A DNA stretch of 38,953 nucleotides, from positions 1-38,953 of the IMG/VR virus record IMGVR_UViG_3300031697_000122; one strand, given 5' to 3'. A program made the translations under genes and the position numbers. The notes below the pieces were generated by a model that had not been told where the DNA came from, searched no databases, and saw nothing but the letters and a program-made list of their open reading frames with translations. Shown here piece by piece: positions 1 to 6,487 of the stretch. Every line of letters starts with the position of its first letter. Positions within the stretch are counted from its first letter, which is position 1. Origin of the DNA: a virus.

Positions 1-750
1 ACTGCCAATTTCAATTTCTTTATTCATTCCATATGCATGAATATTGAGAAATTTTTCAATCTTTTCAACAGTCATCCGATTGTCAATAATCTTTAATAGG
101 TTTCTAATATATGGAACTCTACAAACTTCAGATTTAACCAAAGATGCAAGTCTTATAATTTCTGGGTGTGCATGATTATTCATTCTCAATGCGAGGAAGT
201 TAATAAGGCTTCTGAAATTAATAGTCCAAATCATTTTGCTTCTGAAATTCTCAACGATTAAATATTTGTAGCAATCTGCTGGAATCCCAATCGACTTAGC
301 CCACTTCATAGTTTGAAGAGAAGTAAAGTCAAGCCCATGCATTCTAGTTAGGAATTCACGCCATATTTCGGAATTTATATTATCTGGCTTTTCTGGTATA
401 ACAAAGTTCTCTACATTTGTTGATATAACTTCTTCGAAGCTTGCTGGTGAAATATTTAAGTCACCGTAGCTAGTTAAAGTATCTAATAATTTGGAACAGG
501 AATATCTAGTAGATTTTACAGTTGGACTAGCCATTCTATGTCTAGCCAATTGCTGTAAAATTGCTCTTGAGAAACCGCTTAATGTAAAGTTCAATGTAAT
601 GTGTTCTGAAACACTTTCATGCTTCCATAAACCAACTACCTTATTCACGATTTCCATTGTAGGGTTATCTATATTATATGGTATCCCAACTGCTTTAACA
701 ATGACCTTAGATGGGGGAAAGTGATTTAATTCAACTTTAATATACTTCAT
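1..750 (-). CDS. thyX: Flavin-dependent thymidylate synthase ThyX (3' end cut by window edge)
   Basis: Makes dTMP from dUMP using FAD, NADPH and methylene-tetrahydrofolate; a cytosolic enzyme common in phages. The frame is open from an ATG to the left edge, showing 250 residues without a stop. The ThyX signature RHR-x7-S is present (RHRMASPTVKS followed by TRY), preceded by the family's H-x-S-V-x-E-H and S-R-A-x-x-Q-L segments. A late R-S-L-x-N-F-x-x-L-R helix followed by P-E-I-I is also typical. GAAGG lies 5 nt before the ATG, directly after the stop of the upstream small gene, so the two are co-transcribed. It takes dUMP produced by the dUTPase encoded in the same arm. The family is usually 210-300 residues, so little should be missing. 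Identity is firm; the C-terminus is not visible. Confidence 0.95.
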   Translation of the reverse strand, partial: MKYIKVELNHFPPSKVIVKAVGIPYNIDNPTMEIVNKVVGLWKHESVSEHITLNFTLSGFSRAILQQLARHRMASPTVKSTRYSCSKLLDTLTSYGDLNISPASFEEVISTNVENFVIPEKPDNINSEIWREFLTRMHGLDFTSLQTMKWAKSIGIPADCYKYLIVENFRSKMIWTINFRSLINFLALRMNNHAHPEIIRLASLVKSEVCRVPYIRNLLKIIDNRMTVEKIEKFLNIHAYGMNKEIEIGS

Positions 751-751
751 T

Positions 752-943
752 TTAACCTTCTATATGACTTTTGAGAGTTGCAATTAATTCTTCGTAGCTT
801 CCACTAAGAGCCTTTGTTCTAACTACTTCAATTTCATCGTTAGCCCATCCCTCTCTTTTTGCCTGACGTTTGAATTTGACTAGAAGTGAATATGCGTTTC
901 CACCATCATGTAAATCTCCTGTAAAATCTTTTAATTTTTTCAT
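752..943 (-). CDS. Small hypothetical protein upstream of thyX
   Basis: A 63-residue charged, soluble protein with no recognised family. It begins MKKLKDFTGDLHDGG and ends in a likely amphipathic helix. Two ATGs are adjacent: GGAGG lies 2 nt before the first and 5 nt before the second, so the second is preferred; choosing the first adds one Met. It is the first gene after a strong promoter with a very short 5' leader, and it ends just before thyX, so it may serve the same nucleotide module or only be a passenger. No function is assigned. Confidence 0.7.
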   Translation of the reverse strand: MKKLKDFTGDLHDGGNAYSLLVKFKRQAKREGWANDEIEVVRTKALSGSYEELIATLKSHIEG

Positions 944-963
944 CATTACCTCCAATTGATTAT

Positions 964-993
964 ATTATATAACAAACCATAACATTATGTCAA
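964..993 (-). promoter_or_regulatory. Sigma-70-type promoter for the small gene and thyX
   Basis: On the minus strand TTGACA (988-993) is separated by 18 nt from TATAAT (964-969). The start of transcription should fall near 957, leaving almost no leader before GGAGG at 949-953. It lies just beyond the terminator of the upstream methyltransferase gene, so thyX is an independent unit. Confidence 0.8.
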
Positions 994-1004
994 CATTTAT
1001 TTAT

Positions 1005-1036
1005 AAAAAAAATGACACCATTACTGATGCCACCTT
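1005..1036 (-). terminator. Rho-independent terminator after the class I methyltransferase gene
   Basis: On the minus strand TGGCATC - AGTAAT - GGTGTCA forms a 7-bp stem with two G-U pairs and a 6-nt loop, flanked by AAGG before and a run of eight T after. It sits 20 nt past the methyltransferase stop and just before the next promoter. Confidence 0.75.
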
Positions 1037-1057
1037 TTACGAAATATCCCAATGGGA

Positions 1058-1681
1058 TTATTTTATACTTAAAACAAAATTTACCCAACCACAATCATTT
1101 GCAAATTTATTCTTAGATATAGCAATTCGATAGTTCTTTGTATGATTGATAAATCCAGCATCTTTGAAAATCTTAGTCCATTTTTCATCAGAAAAGCAAG
1201 ATATGTGTGTTGGGTCGTCACCTTCTCTTGGAACTTCTGGACCTTCTCCAACGGTGCTTATATAAAGGATTGCGCCAGATTTCATAACACGCTTTATTTC
1301 AGCAAGTTCTTCCATGATATCTTCTTCTGGGATATGCTCAATTACTTGACTCATGTGAACGAAATTGAACTTTGAATCATTGAATGGAATTTTATTATTT
1401 TCAATAACAGCCATTCTATCTTTAACCTTGGTGAATTTGGTATTGTCTATATACCACTGAGATACATCACAACCAAACATTTCTAGCCCATTCTTGCGGA
1501 ATAGCTCACAGTAGCTACCAGTAGCACAGCCAACATCAAGAGATATTGAGTCTTTTACAATGATATTCCCAAATACTTCATTGAGGAAATTCATATATTC
1601 CTCATGCCAACCACCAACTGAATTCATATCGAATCCCTTATCATCTTTACAATATTCGTGATACTCTTTTCCATACTTCAT
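1058..1681 (-). CDS. SAM-dependent class I methyltransferase
   Basis: A 207-residue Rossmann-fold methyltransferase of the Methyltransf_11/25 type. SAM-binding motif I is LDVGCATGSY, followed by the acidic strand-2 end (FGCDVS) and a motif IV-like region FNFVHMSQVIEHIP; the substrate is unknown. The start is the ATG with AAGGAAG 8 nt upstream; an in-frame TTG seven codons earlier lies in the previous gene and lacks a ribosome site. The N-terminus (YGKEYHEYCK...GGWHEEY) resembles that of the methyltransferase at 19882-20712 (FGKHYFDTTK...GEWQQAY), so the two look paralogous. It follows a HAD phosphatase with 15 nt separating the coding regions. Small-molecule or sugar methylation is more likely than DNA methylation, since no DNA-MTase motif IV (DPPY/NPPY) is present. 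Confidence 0.85.
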   Translation of the reverse strand: MKYGKEYHEYCKDDKGFDMNSVGGWHEEYMNFLNEVFGNIIVKDSISLDVGCATGSYCELFRKNGLEMFGCDVSQWYIDNTKFTKVKDRMAVIENNKIPFNDSKFNFVHMSQVIEHIPEEDIMEELAEIKRVMKSGAILYISTVGEGPEVPREGDDPTHISCFSDEKWTKIFKDAGFINHTKNYRIAISKNKFANDCGWVNFVLSIK

Positions 1682-1695
1682 TTTAAATACTTCCT

Positions 1696-2004
1696 TTACC
1701 AAACTTCGTTGGTTCTTCTTCTATCCAAATAAATTACACCATCGTCATGTAGGGTTCTTGGAGACTGAACATTGAAAATGATGTTAAATTCTACACCAAG
1801 GCTTTTCAATTCGGCAACTAATGTTTCCTGAGTTCTTTCAATACTCCATTCCTTGCCTTTATCTTGTCCTCCTCGCATTGTAATAAATATCAATGTATCA
1901 CCTTTTCGGCTAAGTTCCAAGATTTTATCCCTAGCACCATCAATCCATTCATTTGTATGATACTCAAAAACAGTTCCATCTATATCAAATATGTGTGTAG
2001 CCAA
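1696..2004 (-). CDS. HAD-superfamily phosphatase
   Basis: A 102-residue small HAD phosphohydrolase without an obvious cap domain. Motif I is FDIDGTVF (nucleophile Asp and acid/base Asp), motif II is FITMRG with the conserved Thr, a Lys lies in AELKSLG (motif III region), and the acidic motif may be HDDG near the end. The start is TTG: AGGAG lies 6 nt upstream and no ATG fits the conserved N-terminal strand. It is followed directly by the class I methyltransferase. The shape fits small nucleotide or sugar-phosphate phosphatases; the substrate is unknown. Its ribosome site lies only 2 nt past the T-tract of a terminator hairpin, so expression may depend on read-through. Confidence 0.8.
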   Translation of the reverse strand: MATHIFDIDGTVFEYHTNEWIDGARDKILELSRKGDTLIFITMRGGQDKGKEWSIERTQETLVAELKSLGVEFNIIFNVQSPRTLHDDGVIYLDRRRTNEVW

Positions 2005-2017
2005 GATTAGCTCCTAT

Positions 2018-2057
2018 AAAAAAAATCCTCCCAAAATAAATGAGAGGATTTTTTTTT
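2018..2057 (-). terminator. Bidirectional intrinsic terminator between a small gene and the HAD gene
   Basis: A 13-bp perfect inverted repeat, A8-TCCTC and GAGGA-T8, with a 13-nt loop, so a T-run follows the stem on either strand. On the minus strand it begins 9 nt after the stop of the 52-residue gene. The ribosome site of the next gene starts 2 nt past the T-run. Confidence 0.85.
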
Positions 2058-2065
2058 GTTTTACA

Positions 2066-2224
2066 TCATTTTGGTGAAAGCATTCGATATACTTTCATTA
2101 CTTTTTCAAGTTCCAGTGTGGCAACTCTAACCTTTCTGTGACCAGATTTGGTATTTGTATCAATACCACTTCCGATAGTTTCAAGTAATTCTTTAATTTT
2201 AGCAATTGCTTCATTTAGTTCCAT
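2066..2224 (-). CDS. Small hypothetical protein (52 aa)
   Basis: Starts MELNEAIAKIKELLETIG and ends YRMLSPK. GGAG lies 8 nt before the ATG, inside GGAGAAGAAGAAATG. The sequence suggests two helices separated by a Gly/Ser/Thr-rich turn with basic residues (SGHRKVRVA). No family is recognised. It is the last gene of the unit that begins with the lysine-rich protein and ends at the strong hairpin terminator. Confidence 0.65.
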   Translation of the reverse strand: MELNEAIAKIKELLETIGSGIDTNTKSGHRKVRVATLELEKVMKVYRMLSPK

Positions 2225-2257
2225 TTCTTCTTCTCCAATGTTTAAATTTTAAATCGT

Positions 2258-2632
2258 TTATGAGTCTAGGTCATCTAGGTCAAGTCCGTCAAGGTCATCT
2301 GATTTAGAAGGAGTTTTTGCTTTGGATTTAATGACCTTAACAGGCTTCTTCTTTTCAGCTTTCTTAACAGGCTTCTTCTTTTCAGCTTTCTTAACAGGGG
2401 GCTTAGAAGCTTTCTTTTCAACCTTATTAACAGGTTTTTCGACAGGTTCAGCTTTCTTAGCATTTTTAATTTCAAGCTCAAGGATTTTAATTCTTGCTGT
2501 CTTCGTTGCGATATTGTTCTTGATTTCCTTCTTCTCTTTTTCGAGCTTAATGATTTCTTGTTTAAGTTCATCATTAGTCATCTTGTCGCAACGAGCTTTA
2601 TATGCTTCAATTTCTTTCTTCTTAGTTTCCAT
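2258..2632 (-). CDS. Lysine-rich coiled-coil protein with histone H1-like tail
   Basis: 124 residues in three parts. Residues 1 to about 60 are a charged coiled coil. Residues about 60-108 are a Lys/Ala/Pro/Val-rich basic tail with two exact copies of KKAEKKKPV, plus a degenerate one (KKASKPPV), resembling H1-like or PAKK tails. The last 12 residues are an acidic D-L-D-rich tip (DDLDGLDLDDLDS). The start is the ATG with GGAGG 8 nt upstream; an ATG five codons earlier overlaps that ribosome site and is rejected. A nucleic-acid-binding role is inferred from composition only. The acidic tip recalls SSB-type protein-docking tails, but no OB fold is evident. It heads its own promoter-driven unit. 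Confidence 0.75.
   Translation of the reverse strand: METKKKEIEAYKARCDKMTNDELKQEIIKLEKEKKEIKNNIATKTARIKILELEIKNAKKAEPVEKPVNKVEKKASKPPVKKAEKKKPVKKAEKKKPVKVIKSKAKTPSKSDDLDGLDLDDLDS
2337..2398. repeat. 27-bp tandem repeat in the lysine-rich gene
   Basis: Two exact 27-bp copies (starting at 2337 and 2364) followed by an 8-bp partial copy at 2391. The repeat encodes the nine-residue KKAEKKKPV units, so copy number can change without breaking the frame. Confidence 0.9.
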
Positions 2633-2679
2633 TATAGAAACCTCCATTTGGTTTAATTCATCACATTTGATGATATTCT

Positions 2680-2708
2680 ATACTATCATATTCAAATCAC
2701 AATGTCAA
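2680..2708 (-). promoter_or_regulatory. Sigma-70-type promoter for the lysine-rich gene
   Basis: On the minus strand TTGACA (2703-2708), 17-nt spacer, TAGTAT (2680-2685). Its -35 box overlaps the last codons of the zinc-ribbon gene. It precedes the lysine-rich gene by about 50 nt. Confidence 0.75.
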
Positions 2709-2905
2709 ATATATTTCTTTATATTTTTTAAAGATATTCTCTCTATTAAATTGCCTAGAACTGCAACTGAACACTCTTTGCATAAATATATATATTCGCC
2801 AGTTTTCAAATCATATGCGTAAACAAGTAAGCTTTTCCCACACCGATTACAAGTATGGGGTTTAAGCGTACCCATGGGTGGAATGTTATTTTCCTGTGCT
2901 TCCAT
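2705..2905 (-). CDS. Zinc-ribbon protein
   Basis: 66 residues with two Cys pairs, CNRCGK and CKEC, about 20 residues apart (CxxC-x20-CxxC). This is a zinc-ribbon or treble-clef knuckle followed by a short basic helix. The preferred ATG has GAGG 6 nt upstream and lies inside the 3' end of the dUTPase gene in another frame; a later ATG (MGTLK) has a poorly spaced AGGA. It may be a DNA/RNA-binding or protein-docking adaptor. It is translationally coupled to dUTPase, which is a context clue and not proof of shared function. Confidence 0.75.
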   Translation of the reverse strand: MEAQENNIPPMGTLKPHTCNRCGKSLLVYAYDLKTGEYIYLCKECSVAVLGNLIERISLKNIKKYI

Positions 2906-3347
2906 AGCCACCCTCACCCCTTTCAGTCTTATCCTTACAGATTGTATCGGACTCGATGATATGAACGTCGTCAGCACCCTCTATAATCATCTGAGCAACT
3001 CTATCGCCAGCACTAACTAAATAATCTACTTTACTGTGATTAATTAGGATTACGCCAATATCTCCCTGATAGTCGGCATCGACAGTTCCTGGAGCATTTA
3101 ATACGGTTACACCAAATTTCAAAGCCAATCCCGAACGAGGTCTGATACCAAGACCTACTTTATCATCTTCTGGTTGCCAACATAATCCAGTTTTAACCAA
3201 AGCCCATTCACCAGCAAGGATTTCAACATCTTCAATTGCGTGAAGGTCATATCCCTTGGCTTTCTTAGAGCCTTTTACTGGTATAACTGCTTTATCGTGA
3301 AGTTTTCTGAAATAAATAATATTTCCTGTTAATACATTTCCTGTCAT
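2886..3347 (-). CDS. dut: dUTP diphosphatase (dUTPase)
   Basis: Hydrolyses dUTP to dUMP and PPi, keeping uracil out of phage DNA and feeding ThyX. All five trimeric-dUTPase motifs are seen in order: AKGYDLHA, RPRSGLALK, GTVDADYQGDIGVILIN, GDRVAQMII and RGEGGYGSTGK (the mobile C-terminal arm with the aromatic residue). At 153 residues it has normal family length. The start chosen is the ATG in an ATGA overlap with the preceding basic protein, implying translational coupling; an ATG eight codons earlier lacks a ribosome site. Identification is secure. Confidence 0.97.
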   Translation of the reverse strand: MTGNVLTGNIIYFRKLHDKAVIPVKGSKKAKGYDLHAIEDVEILAGEWALVKTGLCWQPEDDKVGLGIRPRSGLALKFGVTVLNAPGTVDADYQGDIGVILINHSKVDYLVSAGDRVAQMIIEGADDVHIIESDTICKDKTERGEGGYGSTGK

Positions 3348-3517
3348 TTCTTTCGATTCTCCTTTTCCCATTTACGTTTCTGCTTACGGTTCATTCGACA
3401 CGTATCGGCATTGAATCCACCATCAGGTTTAGCATCTTCCAAAGAAGCCCTTTTCATCTGCTTATTACGCCGACCAGCTTCCTTTGAAAGACCTTTACTA
3501 CTCAAACCCTTACCCAT
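3344..3517 (-). CDS. Small basic hypothetical protein (57 aa)
   Basis: A Lys/Arg-rich protein that starts MGKGLSSKGLSKEAGRRNKQ and ends KRKWEKENRKK. AGGAGG lies 5 nt before the ATG and overlaps the TAG stop of the ribonucleotide reductase gene; its own TGA overlaps the dUTPase ATG. This double coupling argues that the frame is translated. No family is recognised. The composition would suit RNA/DNA or anionic-protein binding. A single Cys sits at about residue 40. Confidence 0.75.
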   Translation of the reverse strand: MGKGLSSKGLSKEAGRRNKQMKRASLEDAKPDGGFNADTCRMNRKQKRKWEKENRKK

Positions 3518-3526
3518 AATAACCTC

Positions 3527-6412
3527 CTACGATATATGGCAATTTCCCCCACCACAACACAGTTCAACTTCTTTGGTATCTTCTTCTTTGGTATCTTCAC
3601 TGAGAATATCAGCCCATTCTATATCTTGCTCAACTGCATATTTTTCATAAGTCGCTTTATCTATTTTGTCATATGGCAAATATAGAAATCCGCTAGTATT
3701 AGTTGCAATCGATTCTGGTAAGAATGATAATCCTATAAATTTATGATTACCAATAAGGATATTTTCAACTTCTTCCCATTCATGTTCACGAACATAAACA
3801 GTACAACTTGGGTTATGGTCACACCAAGAATTCAACACTTCATTGACATATTCAAGTTGTTGTCTGGCGGTCACATCTTCAACAAGAAGTGAATTTTCTG
3901 GACTCTTCATTGCAAACTTAAATACTCTACCATTAACACCTTTAATATCTTCATATGAGATACCATTCTTTGCAAGTGCATCATGTAATGGGCTTTCAGT
4001 TCCGATTAATACTCTACGCATATAATACTTGGAGTATCTTGGATGAATACCACTCGAGCATCCAACTAGTTGAGATACAGTTCCAGATGGTTTAACACAA
4101 GTATTTGCCTTTGGTTTTGATTTAAGCCCAACTACTTTCCAGAATTCTTCTACAGTATTATCAACAACCCGTTTGAGTATTCTTAATCTTGCACCAAAGT
4201 CACCAGTTGTATATGCTTGACAGTCACATAAACCAGTTAATGATACGCCTATAACTGGGTCATTTTCCTGATTGAATGTAACTTCATCTGAAACAAAACC
4301 ATAATCGGTTAATGTCGCTTGTAATAAAGCTAAGATGGTAACGTATCTTACATGAGTCATATCATCCTTGAGAGAGTAATGTGGTCTACATACCTTCTCA
4401 ACTAGGTTACATTGCTTAGTCAATACATTATTAAAAACACATTGATGTAATTTATTTTCAGTTAAGCAATACGATTTATGTTTACCATTTAATTTCACAA
4501 TACTTTTATATATTTGATTTTTTCCCTTTCCAGTAGATTCATTGCGATTGTTGCATATTAAGCGTTTGCATGGGATATTTATAGTTTTTACAATTTGAAC
4601 ATAATATACACCAGATTTTCGTATAAATGTATCATTGTTTGGTGTATTGGCAACACTTCCCCGTTTCGCCATTATATTAAATGATGAATTTATACCAACC
4701 TTTGTTAATAGAAGTTGCAAATCTTTAATATTTTCACAATTTCCATAAATGCGAATACCTTTAGAGGCATTACATCCGTCTGCATCAGCCCACCCAGCAA
4801 TAAATTTTAGTATAGATTTACGATTCCATGAAAATATATCTTTGGGTAGCCCTTGTTCGGTTTTCATACGTTTACATAAATCTACATTAAGTGTATCGAA
4901 ATATATATTTTTGTATTCTGAACCATTTTGATTTTGATATACTTTGTCAACAATCCTTCCATTGAGTCCATTTATAGGTTTATTACTATTTGTAAATATA
5001 TCTGATTTTGGAGTACATGTATTTTTTGTATATAATAAGCTACCATCACCGATAAAGAAACCATATTCATACGCATCATTTATAGAAATGCCTTCATCTT
5101 CCATCATTTTAATATTACTTCTTGGTGAATGTATACTATATTTACTATCTTTGATTAAATCGATTAAATCGATTAAATCGATTTCTTTAAATTCTACATT
5201 AAACCGATTTTTAACCAAAAATTTGTGATTTTTCGTTGCATCTAAATAAGAACCATCTGAAAATGAAACTCTATACAAATCGTCATTATCTCCAGTTTGA
5301 TATGGCTTGACCTTAGACCATTCAACGCCGTTCCAAATTTCAACTTCCTTTCCTATAACATCCTCAATCTTTTCAATTCCATCCTTTGTAATAATTTTTG
5401 TATCCCCCGAAACACAGAAAGCATTAGGTGGAATTATAATCTCTCCACATGGATTTACACCCCATCCCTTTTTACTTACTCTGCCAAGCCCTTTCATCTT
5501 CTCTTCAATGTTCTTGTAGAAGATATATCCTGGTTCTCCATTAACCTTAGTCAGTTTCCAAGCCTTTTTGAATTGCTTTTTGTTTTCAAAATAAACCATT
5601 GAGTTATTTGAATTATATCTCCATGGATATAGAGCTAGATTTTCCTTAGTCTTGCAATAAATCATTTCTTCATCGTTTTCATCGAAGAGACTGATTAAAG
5701 CGGCTCTGCGAACGCCACCCTGAACTGCACAATCGGCAATCATACAACAGATATCATGAACTTGGATTGGTTTGATTTTTGTTTGACCCAATGCGAGTGC
5801 TTCGTTGAACATATCTAATATAAATTCACGCACTTTCAATAATGGTGCTGGCCCTGACGCATAGCCACCAGAAGTTAATAGTGGCGCACCATGTTCACGA
5901 ACATTACTCGTATCAAATGCAACGACATTCCCTTCATATAATTGTTCTATGAAATTATTCAGAGACCAAGCCCAACCACTTCTAGTATCTTCAACGACAT
6001 CTATCTCATTCTTGGTGTACCATGAATCGGGTAATGTAGGTAACTGATTTACGAATTTACTTTGTACAGATATTCCTACACCACATGTGCAGAGTAAGGA
6101 ATATAACAGGTCTGCAAAGGATTTAATAGAATCAATTGCTTGATATTTACAATTAAATGCCATTGCATTTTCAGCATCAACGGCTTTACCAGCGGAGAAA
6201 AATAATCTCATTGAACCAACAATAGACTGTTCGTGCATAAGTTCCCTACACACTTCTATGGCTTTTTCAATTTTATCATTACCAGTAAATCTATTCTTGA
6301 TATAGTCTATGTATCTATCGACCGACTCGGCATATTTCTCCATTCTGCCGTTATGTTTTCCTGCGTAAGTTCTATTGTGAATAATGTTTTGATATACACT
6401 TAAATTTGCCAT
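3527..6412 (-). CDS. nrdJ: Class II adenosylcobalamin-dependent ribonucleoside-triphosphate reductase, intein-containing
   Basis: Reduces ribonucleotides to deoxyribonucleotides with a cobalamin-generated thiyl radical, independent of oxygen. The 961-residue precursor holds a 335-residue intein (residues 333-667), leaving a 626-residue enzyme, somewhat short of the ~740 of Lactobacillus RTPR. Visible motifs are NPCGEI (radical Cys322 and Glu324), the redox partner Cys 11 residues on in the ligated product (F|CNLVE), KPSGTVSQLVG...GIHP and YYMRRV, and a C-terminal CGGGNC pair that relays electrons from thioredoxin or a similar donor. The start ATG has AAAGGA 13 nt upstream, a rather long spacing. 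The gene lies between dNMP kinase and a small basic protein, in the nucleotide supply operon. Activity requires splicing, because the intein separates the active-site cysteines. Host B12 or salvage is implied. Confidence 0.96.
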   Translation of the reverse strand: MANLSVYQNIIHNRTYAGKHNGRMEKYAESVDRYIDYIKNRFTGNDKIEKAIEVCRELMHEQSIVGSMRLFFSAGKAVDAENAMAFNCKYQAIDSIKSFADLLYSLLCTCGVGISVQSKFVNQLPTLPDSWYTKNEIDVVEDTRSGWAWSLNNFIEQLYEGNVVAFDTSNVREHGAPLLTSGGYASGPAPLLKVREFILDMFNEALALGQTKIKPIQVHDICCMIADCAVQGGVRRAALISLFDENDEEMIYCKTKENLALYPWRYNSNNSMVYFENKKQFKKAWKLTKVNGEPGYIFYKNIEEKMKGLGRVSKKGWGVNPCGEIIIPPNAFCVSGDTKIITKDGIEKIEDVIGKEVEIWNGVEWSKVKPYQTGDNDDLYRVSFSDGSYLDATKNHKFLVKNRFNVEFKEIDLIDLIDLIKDSKYSIHSPRSNIKMMEDEGISINDAYEYGFFIGDGSLLYTKNTCTPKSDIFTNSNKPINGLNGRIVDKVYQNQNGSEYKNIYFDTLNVDLCKRMKTEQGLPKDIFSWNRKSILKFIAGWADADGCNASKGIRIYGNCENIKDLQLLLTKVGINSSFNIMAKRGSVANTPNNDTFIRKSGVYYVQIVKTINIPCKRLICNNRNESTGKGKNQIYKSIVKLNGKHKSYCLTENKLHQCVFNNVLTKQCNLVEKVCRPHYSLKDDMTHVRYVTILALLQATLTDYGFVSDEVTFNQENDPVIGVSLTGLCDCQAYTTGDFGARLRILKRVVDNTVEEFWKVVGLKSKPKANTCVKPSGTVSQLVGCSSGIHPRYSKYYMRRVLIGTESPLHDALAKNGISYEDIKGVNGRVFKFAMKSPENSLLVEDVTARQQLEYVNEVLNSWCDHNPSCTVYVREHEWEEVENILIGNHKFIGLSFLPESIATNTSGFLYLPYDKIDKATYEKYAVEQDIEWADILSEDTKEEDTKEVELCCGGGNCHIS
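4412..5416 (-). mobile_element. Intein with LAGLIDADG homing endonuclease in nrdJ
   Basis: 335 residues inserted in frame before the second active-site Cys. Block A is CVSGDTKI (Cys1), block B is ATKNHKFL, and the two LAGLIDADG helices are GFFIGDGS (about intein residue 120) and FIAGWADADG (about 205). The C-terminal block is HQCVFNNVLTKQ|C. The last residue is Gln rather than Asn and the penultimate residue is Lys rather than His; Cys is the +1 nucleophile. Gln-ending inteins are known, for example in an iridovirus RNR. Both endonuclease acidic residues are present, so homing may be active. Confidence 0.93.
5153..5179. repeat. 9-bp tandem triplicate inside the nrdJ intein
   Basis: Three exact copies of GATTAAATC (plus strand), followed by a partial fourth. 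On the coding strand this gives the repeated LID units of an ID-LID-LID-LIKD stretch, between splicing block B and the first LAGLIDADG helix. It probably arose by slippage. Confidence 0.85.
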
Positions 6413-6449
6413 TTAATCTTTAGTATCCTTTAAAAATTTTGGTTGACAC

Positions 6450-6458
6450 AATATAGCA
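6450..6458 (-). promoter_or_regulatory. Possible extended -10 promoter for nrdJ
   Basis: On the minus strand TGCTATATT (TGn plus TATATT) lies about 40 nt before the nrdJ start, in a 75-nt gap inside an otherwise tightly packed operon. No good -35 box is seen, so this is tentative. Confidence 0.3.
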
Positions 6459-6487
6459 CTTTTCAGCCATTTTTAGTATGAATATTT

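Noticed and set aside
2322-2822. 166-codon plus-strand open frame opposite the lysine-rich gene
   Set aside because: It is the antisense of Lys-rich codons, giving a low-complexity Phe/Leu protein, has no RBS, and opposes well-supported minus-strand genes.
5153-5179. 9-bp repeats as replication-origin iterons
   Set aside because: They lie inside the intein coding sequence, code for a regular LID repeat, and lack a DnaA-box or AT-rich unwinding context distinct from the surroundings.
6420-6470. TTGACA on the plus strand at 6443 as a rightward promoter
   Set aside because: No -10 box at suitable spacing and no plus-strand gene follows.
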